Position numbers and translations under genes: made by a program
Notes under the pieces: generated by a model
Database searches by the model: none
Told to the model about the DNA's origin: nothing
The model's input: the letters and a program-made list of their open reading frames with translations, nothing else
Shown: positions 44,582-54,580 of the stretch, piece after piece
How the letters are laid out: every line of letters starts with the position of its first letter
How positions within the stretch are numbered: position 1 is the stretch's first letter
Source: Gibbula magus
Taxonomy: Eukaryota > Mollusca > Gastropoda > Trochida > Trochidae
Assembly (NCBI GenBank): GCA_936450465.1
Contig: OW388296.1
Coordinates: forward strand, 42,698,448-42,762,447
Direction of reading: 5' to 3'
Length of the DNA stretch: 64,000 nucleotides

Positions 44582-45435
44582 CAAAAATCACGGAAATTAT
44601 TCTAAGTCAAAGATGAGAACAAACTACATTTCTTGAGAGCGGGGCTAATAACTTTCTTCAAACTGCATATTTCAGGACCAAACTTGGCTGAGATGTGTAT
44701 TTTTTTGAGTTCTATTGAATGGTTATTCCGGATTTCCTGTTTCTGTGTTACTTTTTAATCTATATTCACTCTTACAGAGAGTCGCATAGCCAATTTGGCC
44801 GGAAATTATTCTAAGTAAAAGACGAGCACAAACTACATTTCTTGACAGCGAGGCTAATAACTTTCTTCAATCTGCATATTTCAGGACCAAACTTGGCTGA
44901 GATGTGCGTTACCTTGTGTTCTATCGAATGGTTATTTCGGATTTCCTGTTTCTGTGTTACTTTTTAATCTATATTCACTCTTACAGAGAGTCGCATAGCC
45001 AATTTGGCCAAAAATCACGGAAATTATTCTAAGTCAAAGATGAGAACAAACTACATTTCTTGAGAGCGGGGCTAATAACTTTCTTCAAAGTGCATATTTC
45101 AGGACCAAACTTGGCTGAGATGTGTATTTTATTGAGTTCTATTGAATGGTTATTCCGGATTTCCTGTTTCTGTGTTACTTTTTAATCTATATTCACTCTT
45201 ACAGAGAGTCGCATAGCCAATTTGGCCGGAAATTATTCTAAGTAAAAGACGAGCACAAACTACATTTCTTGACAGCGAGGCTAATAACTTTCTTCAATCT
45301 GCATATTTCAGGACCAAACTTGGCTGAGATGTGCGTTACCTTGTGTTCTATCGAATGGTTATTTCGGATTTCCTGTTTCTGTGTTACTTTTTAATCTATA
45401 TTCACTCTTACAGAGAGTCGCATAGCCAATTTGGA
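44582..45435. repeat. Sat1 tandem dimers, period 427 bp
   Basis: Two 427-bp dimers share AGATGAGAACAAAC, GAGAGCGGGGCTAATAAC, ATGTGTATTTT and TCTAAGTAAAAGACGAGC. The GCGGGGC motif lies at 44,639 and 45,066. A third copy of this dimer type appears at about 48,222-48,650 as part of the 3,220-bp duplication. Confidence 0.75.
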
Positions 45436-46072
45436 CAACAATCACGGAAATTATTCTAAGTCAAAGACGAGAACAAACTACATTTCTTGACAGCGAGGCT
45501 AATAACTTTCTTCAAACTGCATATTTCAGGACAAAAGTTGGCTGATATATGCATTACCTTGTGTTCTATCGAATGGTTATTTCCGATTTGTTCTATCTGT
45601 CTTACTTTATAATCTATATTCACTCTTACAGACATTCGCATATCCAATTTGGCCAAAAATCCCGTAAATTATTTTAAGTCAAAGACGAGCACAAACTACA
45701 TTTCTTGACAGCTAATAACTTTCTTCAAACTGCATATTTCAGGACCAAACGTGGCTGAGATGTGCATTACCTTGTGTTCTATCGAATGGTTATTTCGGAT
45801 TTCCTGTTTCTGTGTTACTTTTTAATCTATATTCACTCTTACAGAGAGTCGCATAGCCAATTTGGAAGGAAATTATTCTAAGTCAAAGACGACAACAAAC
45901 TACATTTCTTGAGAGAGAGGCTAATAACTTTATTCAAACTGCATATTTCAGGACCAAACTTGGCTGAATTGTGCATTACCTTGTGTTCTATCGAATGGTT
46001 ATTTCGGATTTCCTGTTTCTGTGTTACTTTTTAATCTATATTCACTCTTACAGAGAGTCGCATAGCCAATTT
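44910..46072. repeat. Sat1 block, copy 1 of a pair offset by 3220 bp
   Basis: This 1.16-kb block matches 48,130-49,292 almost base for base. It contains GAGAGCGGGGC, TCTAAGTAAAAGACGAGC, GGACAAAAGTTGGCTGATAT, a 5-bp-deleted monomer (TTGACAGCTAATAAC) and GACGACAACAAAC with GAGAGAGAGGCTAATAAC. One visible difference is TTTGGAAGGAAATT here against TTTGGCCGGAAATT in the other copy. Confidence 0.8.
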
Positions 46073-48007
46073 GGCAAGAAATTATTCTAAGTCAAAGATG
46101 AGCACAAACTACATTTCTTGAGAGCGAGGCTAATAACTTTCTTCAAACTGCATATTTCAGGACCAAACTTGGCTGAGATGTGCATTTTATTGAGTTCTAT
46201 TTAATGGTTATTTCGGATTTCCTCTGTCTGTCTTACTTTTTAATCTATATTCACTCTTACAGAGAGTCGCATAGCCACTTTGGCCAAAAATCACGGAAAT
46301 TATTCTAAGTCAAAGACGAGAACAAACTACATTTCTTGACAGCGAGGTTTATAACTTTCTTCAAACTGCATATTTCAGGACCAAACTTGGCTGAGATGTG
46401 CATTACCTTGTGTTCTATCGAATGGTTATTTCGGATTTCCTCTTTCTATCTTACTTTTTAATCTATATTCACTCTTACAGAGAGTCGCATAGCCAATTTG
46501 GACAACAATCACGGAAATTTTTCTAAGTCAAAGACGAGAACAAACTACATTTCTTGAGAGCGAGGCTAATAACTTTATTCAAACTGCATATTTCAGGACC
46601 AAACTTGGTTGAGATGTGCGTTACCTTGTGTTCTCTTGATTGGATATTTCGGATTTCCTCTATCTGTGTTACTTTTTAATCTATATTCACTCTTATAGAG
46701 AGTCGCATAGCCAATTTGGCAAGAAATTATTCTAAGTCAAAGATGAGCACAAACTACATTTCTTGAGAGCGAGGCTAATAACTTTCTTCAAACTGCATAT
46801 TTCAGGACCAAACTTGGCTGAGATGTGCATTTTATTGAGTTCTATTTAATGGTTATTTCGGATTTCCTCTGTCTGTCTTACTTTTTAATCTATATTCACT
46901 CTTACAGAGAGTCGCATAGCCAATTTGGTCAAAAATCACGGAAATTATTCTAAGTCAAAGACGAGAACAAACTACATTTCTTGACAGCGAGGTTTATAAC
47001 TTTCTTCAAACTGCATATTTCAGGACCAAACTTGGCTGAGATGTGCATTACCTTGTGTTCTATCGAATGGTTATTTCGGATTTCCTCTTTCTATCTTACT
47101 TTTTAATCTATATTCACTCTTACAGAGAGTCGCATAGCCAATTTGGACAACAATCACGGAAATTTTTCTAAGTCAAAGACGAGAACAAACTACATTTCTT
47201 GAGAGCGAGGCTAATAACTTTATTCAAACTGCATATTTCAGGACCAAACTTGGTTGAGATGTGCGTTACCTTGTGTTCTCTTGATTGGATATTTCGGATT
47301 TCCTCTATCTGTGTTACTTTTTAATCTATATTCACTCTTATAGAGAGTCGCATAGCCAATTTGGCAAGAAATTATTCTAAGTCAAAGATGAGCACAAACT
47401 ACATTTCTTGAGAGCGAGGCTAATAACTTTCTTCAAACTGCATATTTCAGGACCAAACTTGGCTGAGATGTGCATTTTATTGAGTTCTATTTAATGGTTA
47501 TTTCGGATTTCCTCTGTCTGTCTTACTTTTTAATCTATATTCACTCTTACAGAGAGTCGCATAGCCAATTTGGTCAAAAATCACGGAAATTATTCTAAGT
47601 CAAAGACGAGAACAAACTACATTTCTTGACAGCGAGGTTTATAACTTTCTTCAAACTGCATATTTCAGGACCAAACTTGGCTGAGATGTGCATTACCTTG
47701 TGTTCTATCGAATGGTTATTTCGGATTTCCTCTTTCTATCTTACTTTTTAATCTATATTCACTCTTACAGAGAGTCGCATAGCCAATTTGGACAACAATC
47801 ACGGAAATTATTCTAAGTCAAAGACGAGAACAAACTACATTTCTTGAGAGCGAGGCTAATAACTTTATTCAAACTGCATATTTCAGGACCAAACTTGGCT
47901 GAGATGTGCGTTACCTTGTGTTCTCTTGATTGGATATTTCGGATTTCCTCTATCTGTGTTACTTTTTAATCTATATTCACTCTTACAGAGAGTCGCTTAG
48001 CCAATTT
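46073..48007. repeat. Sat1 higher-order repeat, three units of exactly 645 bp
   Basis: The marker GGCAAGAAATTATTC starts at 46,073, 46,718 and 47,363, giving three 645-bp units (218 + 218 + 209 bp). Each unit carries TTATTGAGTTCTATTTAATGG, CTCTGTCTGTCTTAC, GAGGTTTATAAC, TTTGGACAACAATCACGG and CTCTTGATTGGATATTTCGG in that order. The third unit shows small changes: CTTGGCTGAGATG in place of CTTGGTTGAGATG, and a GTCGCTTAGCC site. This is the cleanest higher-order repeat in the window. Confidence 0.9.
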
Positions 48008-48129
48008 GGCCAAAAATCACGGAAATTATTCTAAGTCAAAGACGAGAACAAACTACATTTCTTGACAGCGAGGTTTATAACTTTCTTCAAACTGCATATT
48101 TCAGGACCAAACTTGGCTGAATTGTGCAT

Positions 48130-49292
48130 TACCTTGTGTTCTATCGAATGGTTATTTCGGATTTCCTGTTTCTGTGTTACTTTTTAATCTATATTCACTC
48201 TTACAGAGAGTCGCATAGCCAATTTGGCCAAAAATCACGGAAATTATTCTAAGTCAAAGATGAGAACAAACTACATTTCTTGAGAGCGGGGCTAATAACT
48301 TTCTTCAAAGTGCATATTTCAGGACCAAACTTGGCTGAGATGTGTATTTTATTGAGTTCTATTGAATGGTTATTCCGGATTTCCTGTTTCTGTGTTACTT
48401 TTTAATCTATATTCACTCTTACAGAGAGTCGCATAGCCAATTTGGCCGGAAATTATTCTAAGTAAAAGACGAGCACAAACTACATTTCTTGACAGCGAGG
48501 CTAATAACTTTCTTCAATCTGCATATTTCAGGACCAAACTTGGCTGAGATGTGCGTTACCTTGTGTTCTATCGAATGGTTATTTCGGATTTCCTGTTTCT
48601 GTGTTACTTTTTAATCTATATTCACTCTTACAGAGAGTCGCATAGCCAATTTGGACAACAATCACGGAAATTATTCTAAGTCAAAGACGAGAACAAACTA
48701 CATTTCTTGACAGCGAGGCTAATAACTTTCTTCAAACTGCATATTTCAGGACAAAAGTTGGCTGATATATGCATTACCTTGTGTTCTATCGAATGGTTAT
48801 TTCCGATTTGTTCTATCTGTCTTACTTTATAATCTATATTCACTCTTACAGACATTCGCATATCCAATTTGGCCAAAAATCCCGTAAATTATTTTAAGTC
48901 AAAGACGAGCACAAACTACATTTCTTGACAGCTAATAACTTTCTTCAAACTGCATATTTCAGGACCAAACGTGGCTGAGATGTGCATTACCTTGTGTTCT
49001 ATCGAATGGTTATTTCGGATTTCCTGTTTCTGTGTTACTTTTTAATCTATATTCACTCTTACAGAGAGTCGCATAGCCAATTTGGCCGGAAATTATTCTA
49101 AGTCAAAGACGACAACAAACTACATTTCTTGAGAGAGAGGCTAATAACTTTATTCAAACTGCATATTTCAGGACCAAACTTGGCTGAATTGTGCATTACC
49201 TTGTGTTCTATCGAATGGTTATTTCGGATTTCCTGTTTCTGTGTTACTTTTTAATCTATATTCACTCTTACAGAGAGTCGCATAGCCAATTT
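48130..49292. repeat. Sat1 block, copy 2 of a pair offset by 3220 bp
   Basis: Partner of 44,910-46,072. The stretch between the partners includes the three 645-bp units. The pair, the trimer and a later 645-bp pair alternate in a way that suggests a larger composite unit of about 3.2-3.4 kb from about 44.9 kb to 50.8 kb. Confidence 0.8.
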
Positions 49293-49501
49293 GGCCGGAA
49301 ATTATTCTAAGTCAAAGACGACAACAAACTACATTTCTTGAGAGAGAGGCTAATAACTTTATTCAAACTGCATATTTCATGACCAAACTTGGCTGAATTG
49401 TGCATTACCTTGTGTTCTATCGAATGGTTATTTCGGATTTCCTGTTTCTGTGTTACTTTTTAATCTATATTCACTCTTATAGAGAGTCGCATAGCCAATT
49501 T

Positions 49502-50791
49502 GGCAAGAAATTATTCTAAGTCAAAGATGAGCACAAACTACATTTCTTGAGAGCGAGGCTAATAACTTTCTTCAAACTGCATATTTCAGGACCAAACTTG
49601 GCTGAGATGTGCATTTTATTGAGTTCTATTTAATGGTTATTTCGGATTTCCTCTGTCTGTCTTACTTTTTAATCTATATTCACTCTTACAGAGAGTCGCA
49701 TAGCCAATTTGGCCAAAAATCACGGAAATTATTCAAAGTCAAAGACGAGAACAAACTACATTTCTTGACAGCGAGGTTTATAACTTTCTTCAAACTGCAT
49801 ATTTCAGGACCAAACTTGGCTGAGATGTGCATTACCTTGTGTTCTATCGAATGGTTATTTCGGATTTCCTCTTTCTATCTTACTTTTTAATCTATATTCA
49901 CTCTTACAGAGAGTCGCATAGCCAATTTGGACAACAATCACGGAAATTATTCTAAGTCAAAGACGAGAACAAACTACATTTCTTGAGAGCGAGGCTAATA
50001 ACTTTATTCAAACTGCATATTTCAGGACCAAACTTGGCTGAGATGTGCGTTACCTTGTGTTCTCTTGATTGGATATTTCGGATTTCCTCTATCTGTGTTA
50101 CTTTTTAATCTATATTCACTCTTATAGAGAGTCGCATAGCCAATTTGGCAAGAAATTATTCTAAGTCAAAGATGAGCACAAACTACATTTCTTGAGAGCG
50201 AGGCTAATAACTTTCTTCAAACTGCATATTTCAGGACCAAACTTGGCTGAGATGTGCATTTTATTGAGTTCTATTTAATGGTTATTTCGGATTTCCTCTG
50301 TCTGTCTTACTTTTTAATCTATATTCACTCTTACAGAGAGTCGCATAGCCAATTTGGCCAAAAATCACGGAAATTATTCTAAGTCAAAGACGAGAACAAA
50401 CTACATTTCTTGACAGCGAGGTTTATAACTTTCTTCAAACTGCATATTTCAGGACCAAACTTGGCTGAGATGTGCATTACCTTGTGTTCTATCGAATGGT
50501 TATTTCGGATTTCCTCTATCTGTGTTACTTTTTAATCTATATTCACTCTTACAGAGAGTCGCATAGCCAATTTGGCCAAAAATCACGAAAATTATTCTAA
50601 GTCAAAGACGAGAACAAACTACATTTCTTGACAGCGAGGTTTATAACTTTCTTCAAACTGCATATTTCAGGACCAAACTTGGCTGAATTGTGCATTACCT
50701 TGTGTTCTATCGAATGGTTATTTCGGATTTCCTGTTTCTGTGTTACTTTTTAATCTATATTCACTCTTACAGAGAGTCGCATAGCCAATTT
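49502..50791. repeat. Sat1 higher-order repeat, two further 645-bp units
   Basis: The GGCAAGAAATTATTC marker recurs at 49,502 and 50,147, again 645 bp apart, with the same following variants as the units at 46,073-48,007. The second unit departs from the pattern in its last monomer (CTCTATCTGTGTTAC in place of CTCTTTCTATCTTAC). Confidence 0.8.
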
Positions 50792-52545
50792 GGCCGGAAC
50801 TTATTCTAAGTAAAAGACGAGCACAAACTACATTTCTTGACAGCGAGGCTAATAACTTTCTTCAATCTGCATATTTCAGGACCAAACCTGGCTGAGATGT
50901 GCATTACCTTGTGTTCTATTGAATGGTTCTTTCGGATTTCCTCTATCTGTCTTACTTTTTAATCTATATTCACTCTTACAGAGAGTCGCATAGCCAATTT
51001 GGCCGGAAATTATTCTAAGTCAAAGACGAGAACAAACTACATTTCTTGACAGCGAGGCTAATAACTTTTTTCAAACTGCATATTTCAGGACAAAACTTGG
51101 CTGAGATGTGCATTACCTTGTGTTCCATCGAATGGTTATTTCCGATTTGTTCCATCTGTCTTACTTTATAATCTATATTCACTCTTACAGACATTCGCAT
51201 ATCCAATTTGGCCAAAAATCCCGTAAATTATTTTAAGTCAAAGACGAGCACAAACTACATTTCTTGACAGCTAATAACTTTCTTCAAACTGCATATTTCA
51301 GGACCAAACTTGGCTGAGATGTGCATTACCTTGTGTTCTATCGAATGGTTATTTCGGATTTCCTCTATCTATCTTACTTTTTAATCTATATTCACTCTTA
51401 CAGAGAGTCGCATAGCCAATTTGGCCAAAAATCACGGAAATTATTTTAAGTCAAAGACGAGAACAAACTACATTTCTTGAGAGCGAGGCTAATAACTTTC
51501 TTAAAACTGCATATTTCATGACCAAACTTGGCTGAATTGTGCATTACCTTGTGTTATATCGAATGGTTATTTCGGATTTCCTGTTTATGTGTTACTTTTT
51601 AATCTATATTCACTCTTATAGAGAGTCGCATAGCCAATTTGGACAAAAATCCCTGAACTTATATTAAGTCAAAGACGAGCACAAACTACATTTCTTGAGA
51701 GCGATGCTAATAACTTTCTTCAAACTGCATATTTCAGGACCAAACTTGGCTGACATGTGCGTTACCTTGTGTTCTATCGAATGGTTATTTCGGATTTCCT
51801 GTTTCTGTGTTACTTTTAAATCTATATTCACTCTTACAGAGAGTCGCATAGTCAATTTGGCCGTAAATTATTCTATGTCAAAAATGAGCACAAACTACAT
51901 TTTTTGGACAGCGAGGCTAATAACTTTCTTCAAACTGCATATTTCAGGACCAAACTTGGCTGAAATGTGCATTACCTTGTGTTCTATCGAATGGTTATTT
52001 CGGATTTCCTCCATCTGTCTTACTTTTTAATCTATATTCACTCTTACAGAGAGTCGCATACCCAATTTGGCCAAAAATCGCCGAAATTATTCCAAATCAA
52101 AGACGAGCACAAACTACATTTCTTGAGAGCGAGGCTAATAACTTTCTTCAAACTGCATATTTCAGGACCAAACTTGGCTGAGATGTGCATTACCTTGTGT
52201 TTTATTGAATGGTTCTTTCGGAATTCCTCTATCTGTCCTACTTTTTAATCTATATTCACTCTTACATAGAGTCGCATAGCCAATTTTGTCTAAAATTATT
52301 CTAAGTCAAAGACGAGCGCAAACTACATTTCTTGAGAGCGAGGCTAATAACTTTCTTCAAACTGCATATTTCAGGACCGAACTTGGCTGAGATGTGCGTT
52401 ACCTTGTGTTCTATCGAATGGTTATTTCGGATTTCCTCCACCTGTCTTACTTTTTAATCTATATTCACTCTTACAGAGAGTCGCATAGCCAATTTGGCCA
52501 AAAATCACGGAAATTATTCTAAGTCAAAGATGAGCACAAACTACT
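50792..52545. repeat. Sat1 right edge, increasingly divergent monomers
   Basis: The last eight or so monomers contain more private changes than the interior. Examples are TGTTATATCGAATGG, CCTGTTTATGTG, AAAAATCGCCGAAATTATTCC, CAATTTTGTCTAAAATTATTC, CTTACATAGAGTCG and CAGGACCGAACTTGG. The array then stops cleanly at about 52,545. Edge decay of this kind is expected where unequal exchange homogenises the interior better than the ends. Confidence 0.7.
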
Positions 52546-53815
52546 TTCAGATCATCAGAGGGAAGGATATATTTATTGTTTCCAAAATATTGTAGCTGTG
52601 TCTGATCTTGAATTTTCTATATTCATGAATGATTGGTTACGCTATGTTATCGTGTTTGAGACGGCATGCCTTCACGGCACCTTCCTGAATACTGGTTGAA
52701 GAACATGGAAACACTGGACATGCCCTCCAGACACATCATCCAGCATTCCATTAGGCTTCTTACTCCTTCAAACACATTTATCTCATTGGTGGACAATAAT
52801 CCCTATCGTGGGTTATTAATCCACCGAGAGTTTCGGCAGATACACCTACTGCGATAAAGATTATCAAGCATAATATCCTGATTGCAAATGCCTCCGATGC
52901 AAAATTAATTAAATTATATCTGGTGATGTTAATGTTGCTATTGTGAACTGTAATCTCATGTGTTATCGATATACACGATAACTACTGTTCTATGTTGCAT
53001 GTAAAGTCTTTACTTTCTCTGTTCAGATGACATCATATGATTGTTTACAATGTACTTCATTCATTAACCTCATTACATTGTTTGGCAAAATAGAATCATC
53101 CCTCATACAGTACTCTGGAGGCATAGCTTTAAACGTCACCTGTAACAGAGCTCAGTAAATCAAACAACTTGATTTAACTAAATCCACATTGAAGTGATAA
53201 ACACATATAAACTCTATACCCTAAACCCTATATAAAGTATTGCATAATTGGGTGTTTACACAGATAAATATAGATTAAAGTCAGTAATAAGGTATCTTAA
53301 ATAAAATAACATACACTGAACCATTTGAACTATTTGCATGCTAAAAGCTTTTAAATGGAGACATATTTACAAATAATATGAACGATTATGGGTGATACAT
53401 TTTCAAACTTGTTTAAATGGGTGTTTCTATAACACATCAATACATGGGAATATATCTGAACAAGAGATGAGATAAAATATAGTATTTGTATGGAATTGAG
53501 GTTGTTGCATTTATTACATAATACAGCATGTTATGTCCCTTGTTCTGGAAGAATGCCGTCTGTGTAAATGCCTGGTAGAAACACGACGTCGTACTGATGT
53601 CGTCATATCATATAACTATAGGGATGGCACCTCGGACAAAAATGCCGACTTCGGGGTTATGGCTCAGGAAAGTTATTTTAAAAAGACTAGTTTGAAATAT
53701 ACTGAGAGAAATAATAAGAGAACGTTTGGTTAGCTTAGAATTGTTTAATCATTTTCTATGAGGTTTGACCGCTGTGTAATTGCCACATAGAGCTGGAAAT
53801 TGTCTGAAGTCAGTA
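52546..53815. other. Non-satellite spacer between Sat1 and the Tc1 relic; no recognisable gene
   Basis: AT-rich sequence with no tandem repetition. Two short plus-strand ORFs (63 codons at 52,666 and 66 codons at 53,533) match no family I recognise and are not supported as genes. The second lies in a locally more GC-rich patch (about 53,535-53,680) and could be a remnant of an exon or another repeat. A short dyad, GTTATCG at 52,962-52,968 with CGATAAC at 52,976-52,982, could form a small hairpin. A CCCTAAACCCTAT patch near 53,220 resembles telomere wording but is only about two units long. Confidence 0.7.
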
Positions 53816-54236
53816 TCACATGTCTCTCGCATGTGTATTGATTACTACAGCACTCTTGTCAGGTAGACTTTGTGTGAGTTTGCTGATCACACTTCTCGAA
53901 AAGTGTGCTACAAGAACATGATACAGTAGGTTGACGTTCAGGAGATGTATTTGGCATTCTCGAACTTTCTGATCCAGACAATCGAAGATGCTCTAAAGGA
54001 TTAATGTCGGGACTTTTGGATGGCCAAGACAGATACCGAACATCGTTATTCTGCAGATAATGCATTGACACTGGAGCAGTGTTGGGCCAGTCGTTATCTT
54101 TCTCGAACCAACAGTTACGTCCAACATTCATATTATATGACACAACAATGGGCAACAAAACTTCATCCCTGTAACGAACACCAGTAAGTCTGTGTAAGAT
54201 GGTGTGTTTCCGCTTACTCTCGCGACCAGGTCTCAT
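53816..54236 (-). pseudogene. Tc1/mariner-type (DD34E) transposase fragment, frameshifted relic
   Basis: A 125-codon minus-strand ORF begins at 54,236 and carries the C-terminal half of a Tc1-like transposase catalytic domain. Visible landmarks are TGVRYRDEVLLP (residues 18-29), FEKDNDWPNTAP (44-55), and WPSKSPDINPLEHL (71-84). The Asp of KDN (residue 47) and the Glu of PLEHL (82) are separated by 34 residues, the DD34E spacing of Tc1 elements. Right after EHL (about 53,985) homology leaves this frame. Another frame continues with family-like text (FDCLDQKVRE, then ISKLTQSLPD) to a TGA at 53,816-53,818, so there is at least one frameshift. The DNA-binding N-terminal part and the first catalytic Asp are not seen, and an in-frame stop lies at 54,276-54,278. 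In life such enzymes cut and paste their own element at TA; this copy cannot. Its upstream side ends at the insertion point of the foldback element. Confidence 0.85.
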
Positions 54237-54309
54237 CTTGACGTCAGTAGTCTGCCGAAAGAGGTTCCAGATTATCTAAATCACACTCTTGGATTTGTAG
54301 TACACTGGG
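54237..54309 (-). other. Possible upstream remnant of the Tc1 relic
   Basis: On the minus strand, in frame with the fragment downstream, the text NLFRQTTDVKMRPGRE spans 54,237-54,266 and the first codons of the ORF. It loosely resembles the region after the first catalytic Asp of Tc1 transposases. The central glycine-rich segment normally found before TGVRYRDE is missing, suggesting an internal deletion. The resemblance is weak, and beyond the stop at 54,276 I see nothing convincing. Confidence 0.35.
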
Positions 54310-54320
54310 CTGTTTGGCAG
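54310..54320. repeat. Left 11-bp direct repeat (target-site duplication)
   Basis: CTGTTTGGCAG, identical to 63,708-63,718. Because it begins CTG and ends CAG, its edge extends the inverted repeats by up to 3 bp. The duplication can therefore be read as 5 bp (TTTGG), 7, 9 or 11 bp, depending on where the arm is taken to begin. Confidence 0.85.
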
Positions 54321-54580
54321 GCAGTGTGAAGTTGGTTACTTATTCGTTATTGGACATTGGACATTCGATTTTTCCAGTTACTTATTCAAAACAATGGTCT
54401 GACAAAGCACTATGGAACAATCCATGACAACATAAGTATACTCATTTTAAAGAAAATTCAATTTCCTATCCAATGTGGAATGCTGTTTGATTCGCAAAAA
54501 ATCAGAGTGTACCGTAAATTACGAAATAATGGCGATGGGGTTAGTAAAATCAAGCCAAAAGGGAGAGTAAATATTTAAAT
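54321..54580 (+). repeat. Left terminal inverted repeat, 260 bp
   Basis: It starts GCAGTGTGAAGTTGG and ends GTAAATATTTAAAT, immediately before the first Sat2 monomer. It is the reverse complement of 63,448-63,707 with the same length. Visible differences from the right arm include GGTTACTT against GGTGACTT near the tip, four changes clustered around 54,470-54,480, and GCAAAAAATC against GAAAAAAATC. A 73-codon ORF here (54,357-54,578, starting at TTG) is broken by TGA in the right arm, so it is not taken as coding. Confidence 0.9.
54450..54545 (+). repeat. Diverged Sat2-like segment inside the left inverted repeat
   Basis: The arm text AAAGAAAATTCAATTTCCT, then ATCCAATG, GTTTGAT, TACCGTAAA and AAATAA occurs in the same order and similar spacing as AAAGATAATTCAATTTCCT, ATCCAATG, GTTTGAT, TACCGTAAA and AAATAA in Sat2 monomers. 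It looks like an older, partial monomer (unit zero) built into the arm. The right arm has the same segment in reverse at about 63,483-63,578. Confidence 0.7.

Larger units (their letters stand above)
1..52545. repeat. Sat1 tandem satellite array (218/209-bp monomers), truncated by the window's left edge
   Basis: An uninterrupted head-to-tail array of roughly 240 monomers. Every monomer carries the same landmarks in order: AGAGAGTCGCATAGCCAATT, then GTCAAAGACGAGAACAAAC, then GAGGCTAATAACTTTCTTC, then GGACCAAACTTGGCTGA, then TCTATCGAATGGTTATTTCG, then ATCTATATTCACTCTTA. The main length classes are 218 bp and 209 bp. They differ by a 9-bp segment (AAAAATCAC) after TTTGGCC. Minor 1-bp variants sit in the T-run before AATCTATATTC. 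The array starts before base 1 and ends abruptly at about 52,545, part-way through a monomer (after CACAAACTAC). Short ORFs of 60-120 codons occur on both strands in many monomers, but the lengths (2 mod 3) break the frame at each junction and nothing suggests coding. A centromeric or pericentromeric role is possible but not shown by the sequence. Confidence 0.97.

Noticed and set aside
1314..52248. Many 60-120-codon ORFs on both strands with similar proteins, e.g. starting MTARLITFFK or MAKLAMRLSV
   Set aside because: They are the same satellite monomer translated repeatedly. Overlapping frames open on both strands, monomer lengths are 2 mod 3 so no frame crosses units steadily, and stops vary between copies. 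No splice or domain evidence.
1..52545. CRISPR-like regularity
   Set aside because: The repeats are contiguous 209-218-bp monomers without unique spacers, in a eukaryotic setting.
1..52545. CENP-B box in Sat1 (around the TTTCGGATTTCC site)
   Set aside because: TTCG is present, but the required downstream A and CGGG positions are not matched.
53215..53235. CCCTAAACCCTAT as a telomere remnant
   Set aside because: Only about two imperfect units; too short to distinguish from chance.
52666..53733. 63- and 66-codon plus-strand ORFs in the spacer
   Set aside because: No family recognised and no supporting signals. The second lies in a slightly GC-rich patch, mentioned in the spacer entry only.
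54357..54578. 73-codon ORF in the left inverted repeat
   Set aside because: It starts at TTG, has no recognisable domain, and the matching frame in the right arm hits TGA, so it is not conserved even within the element.
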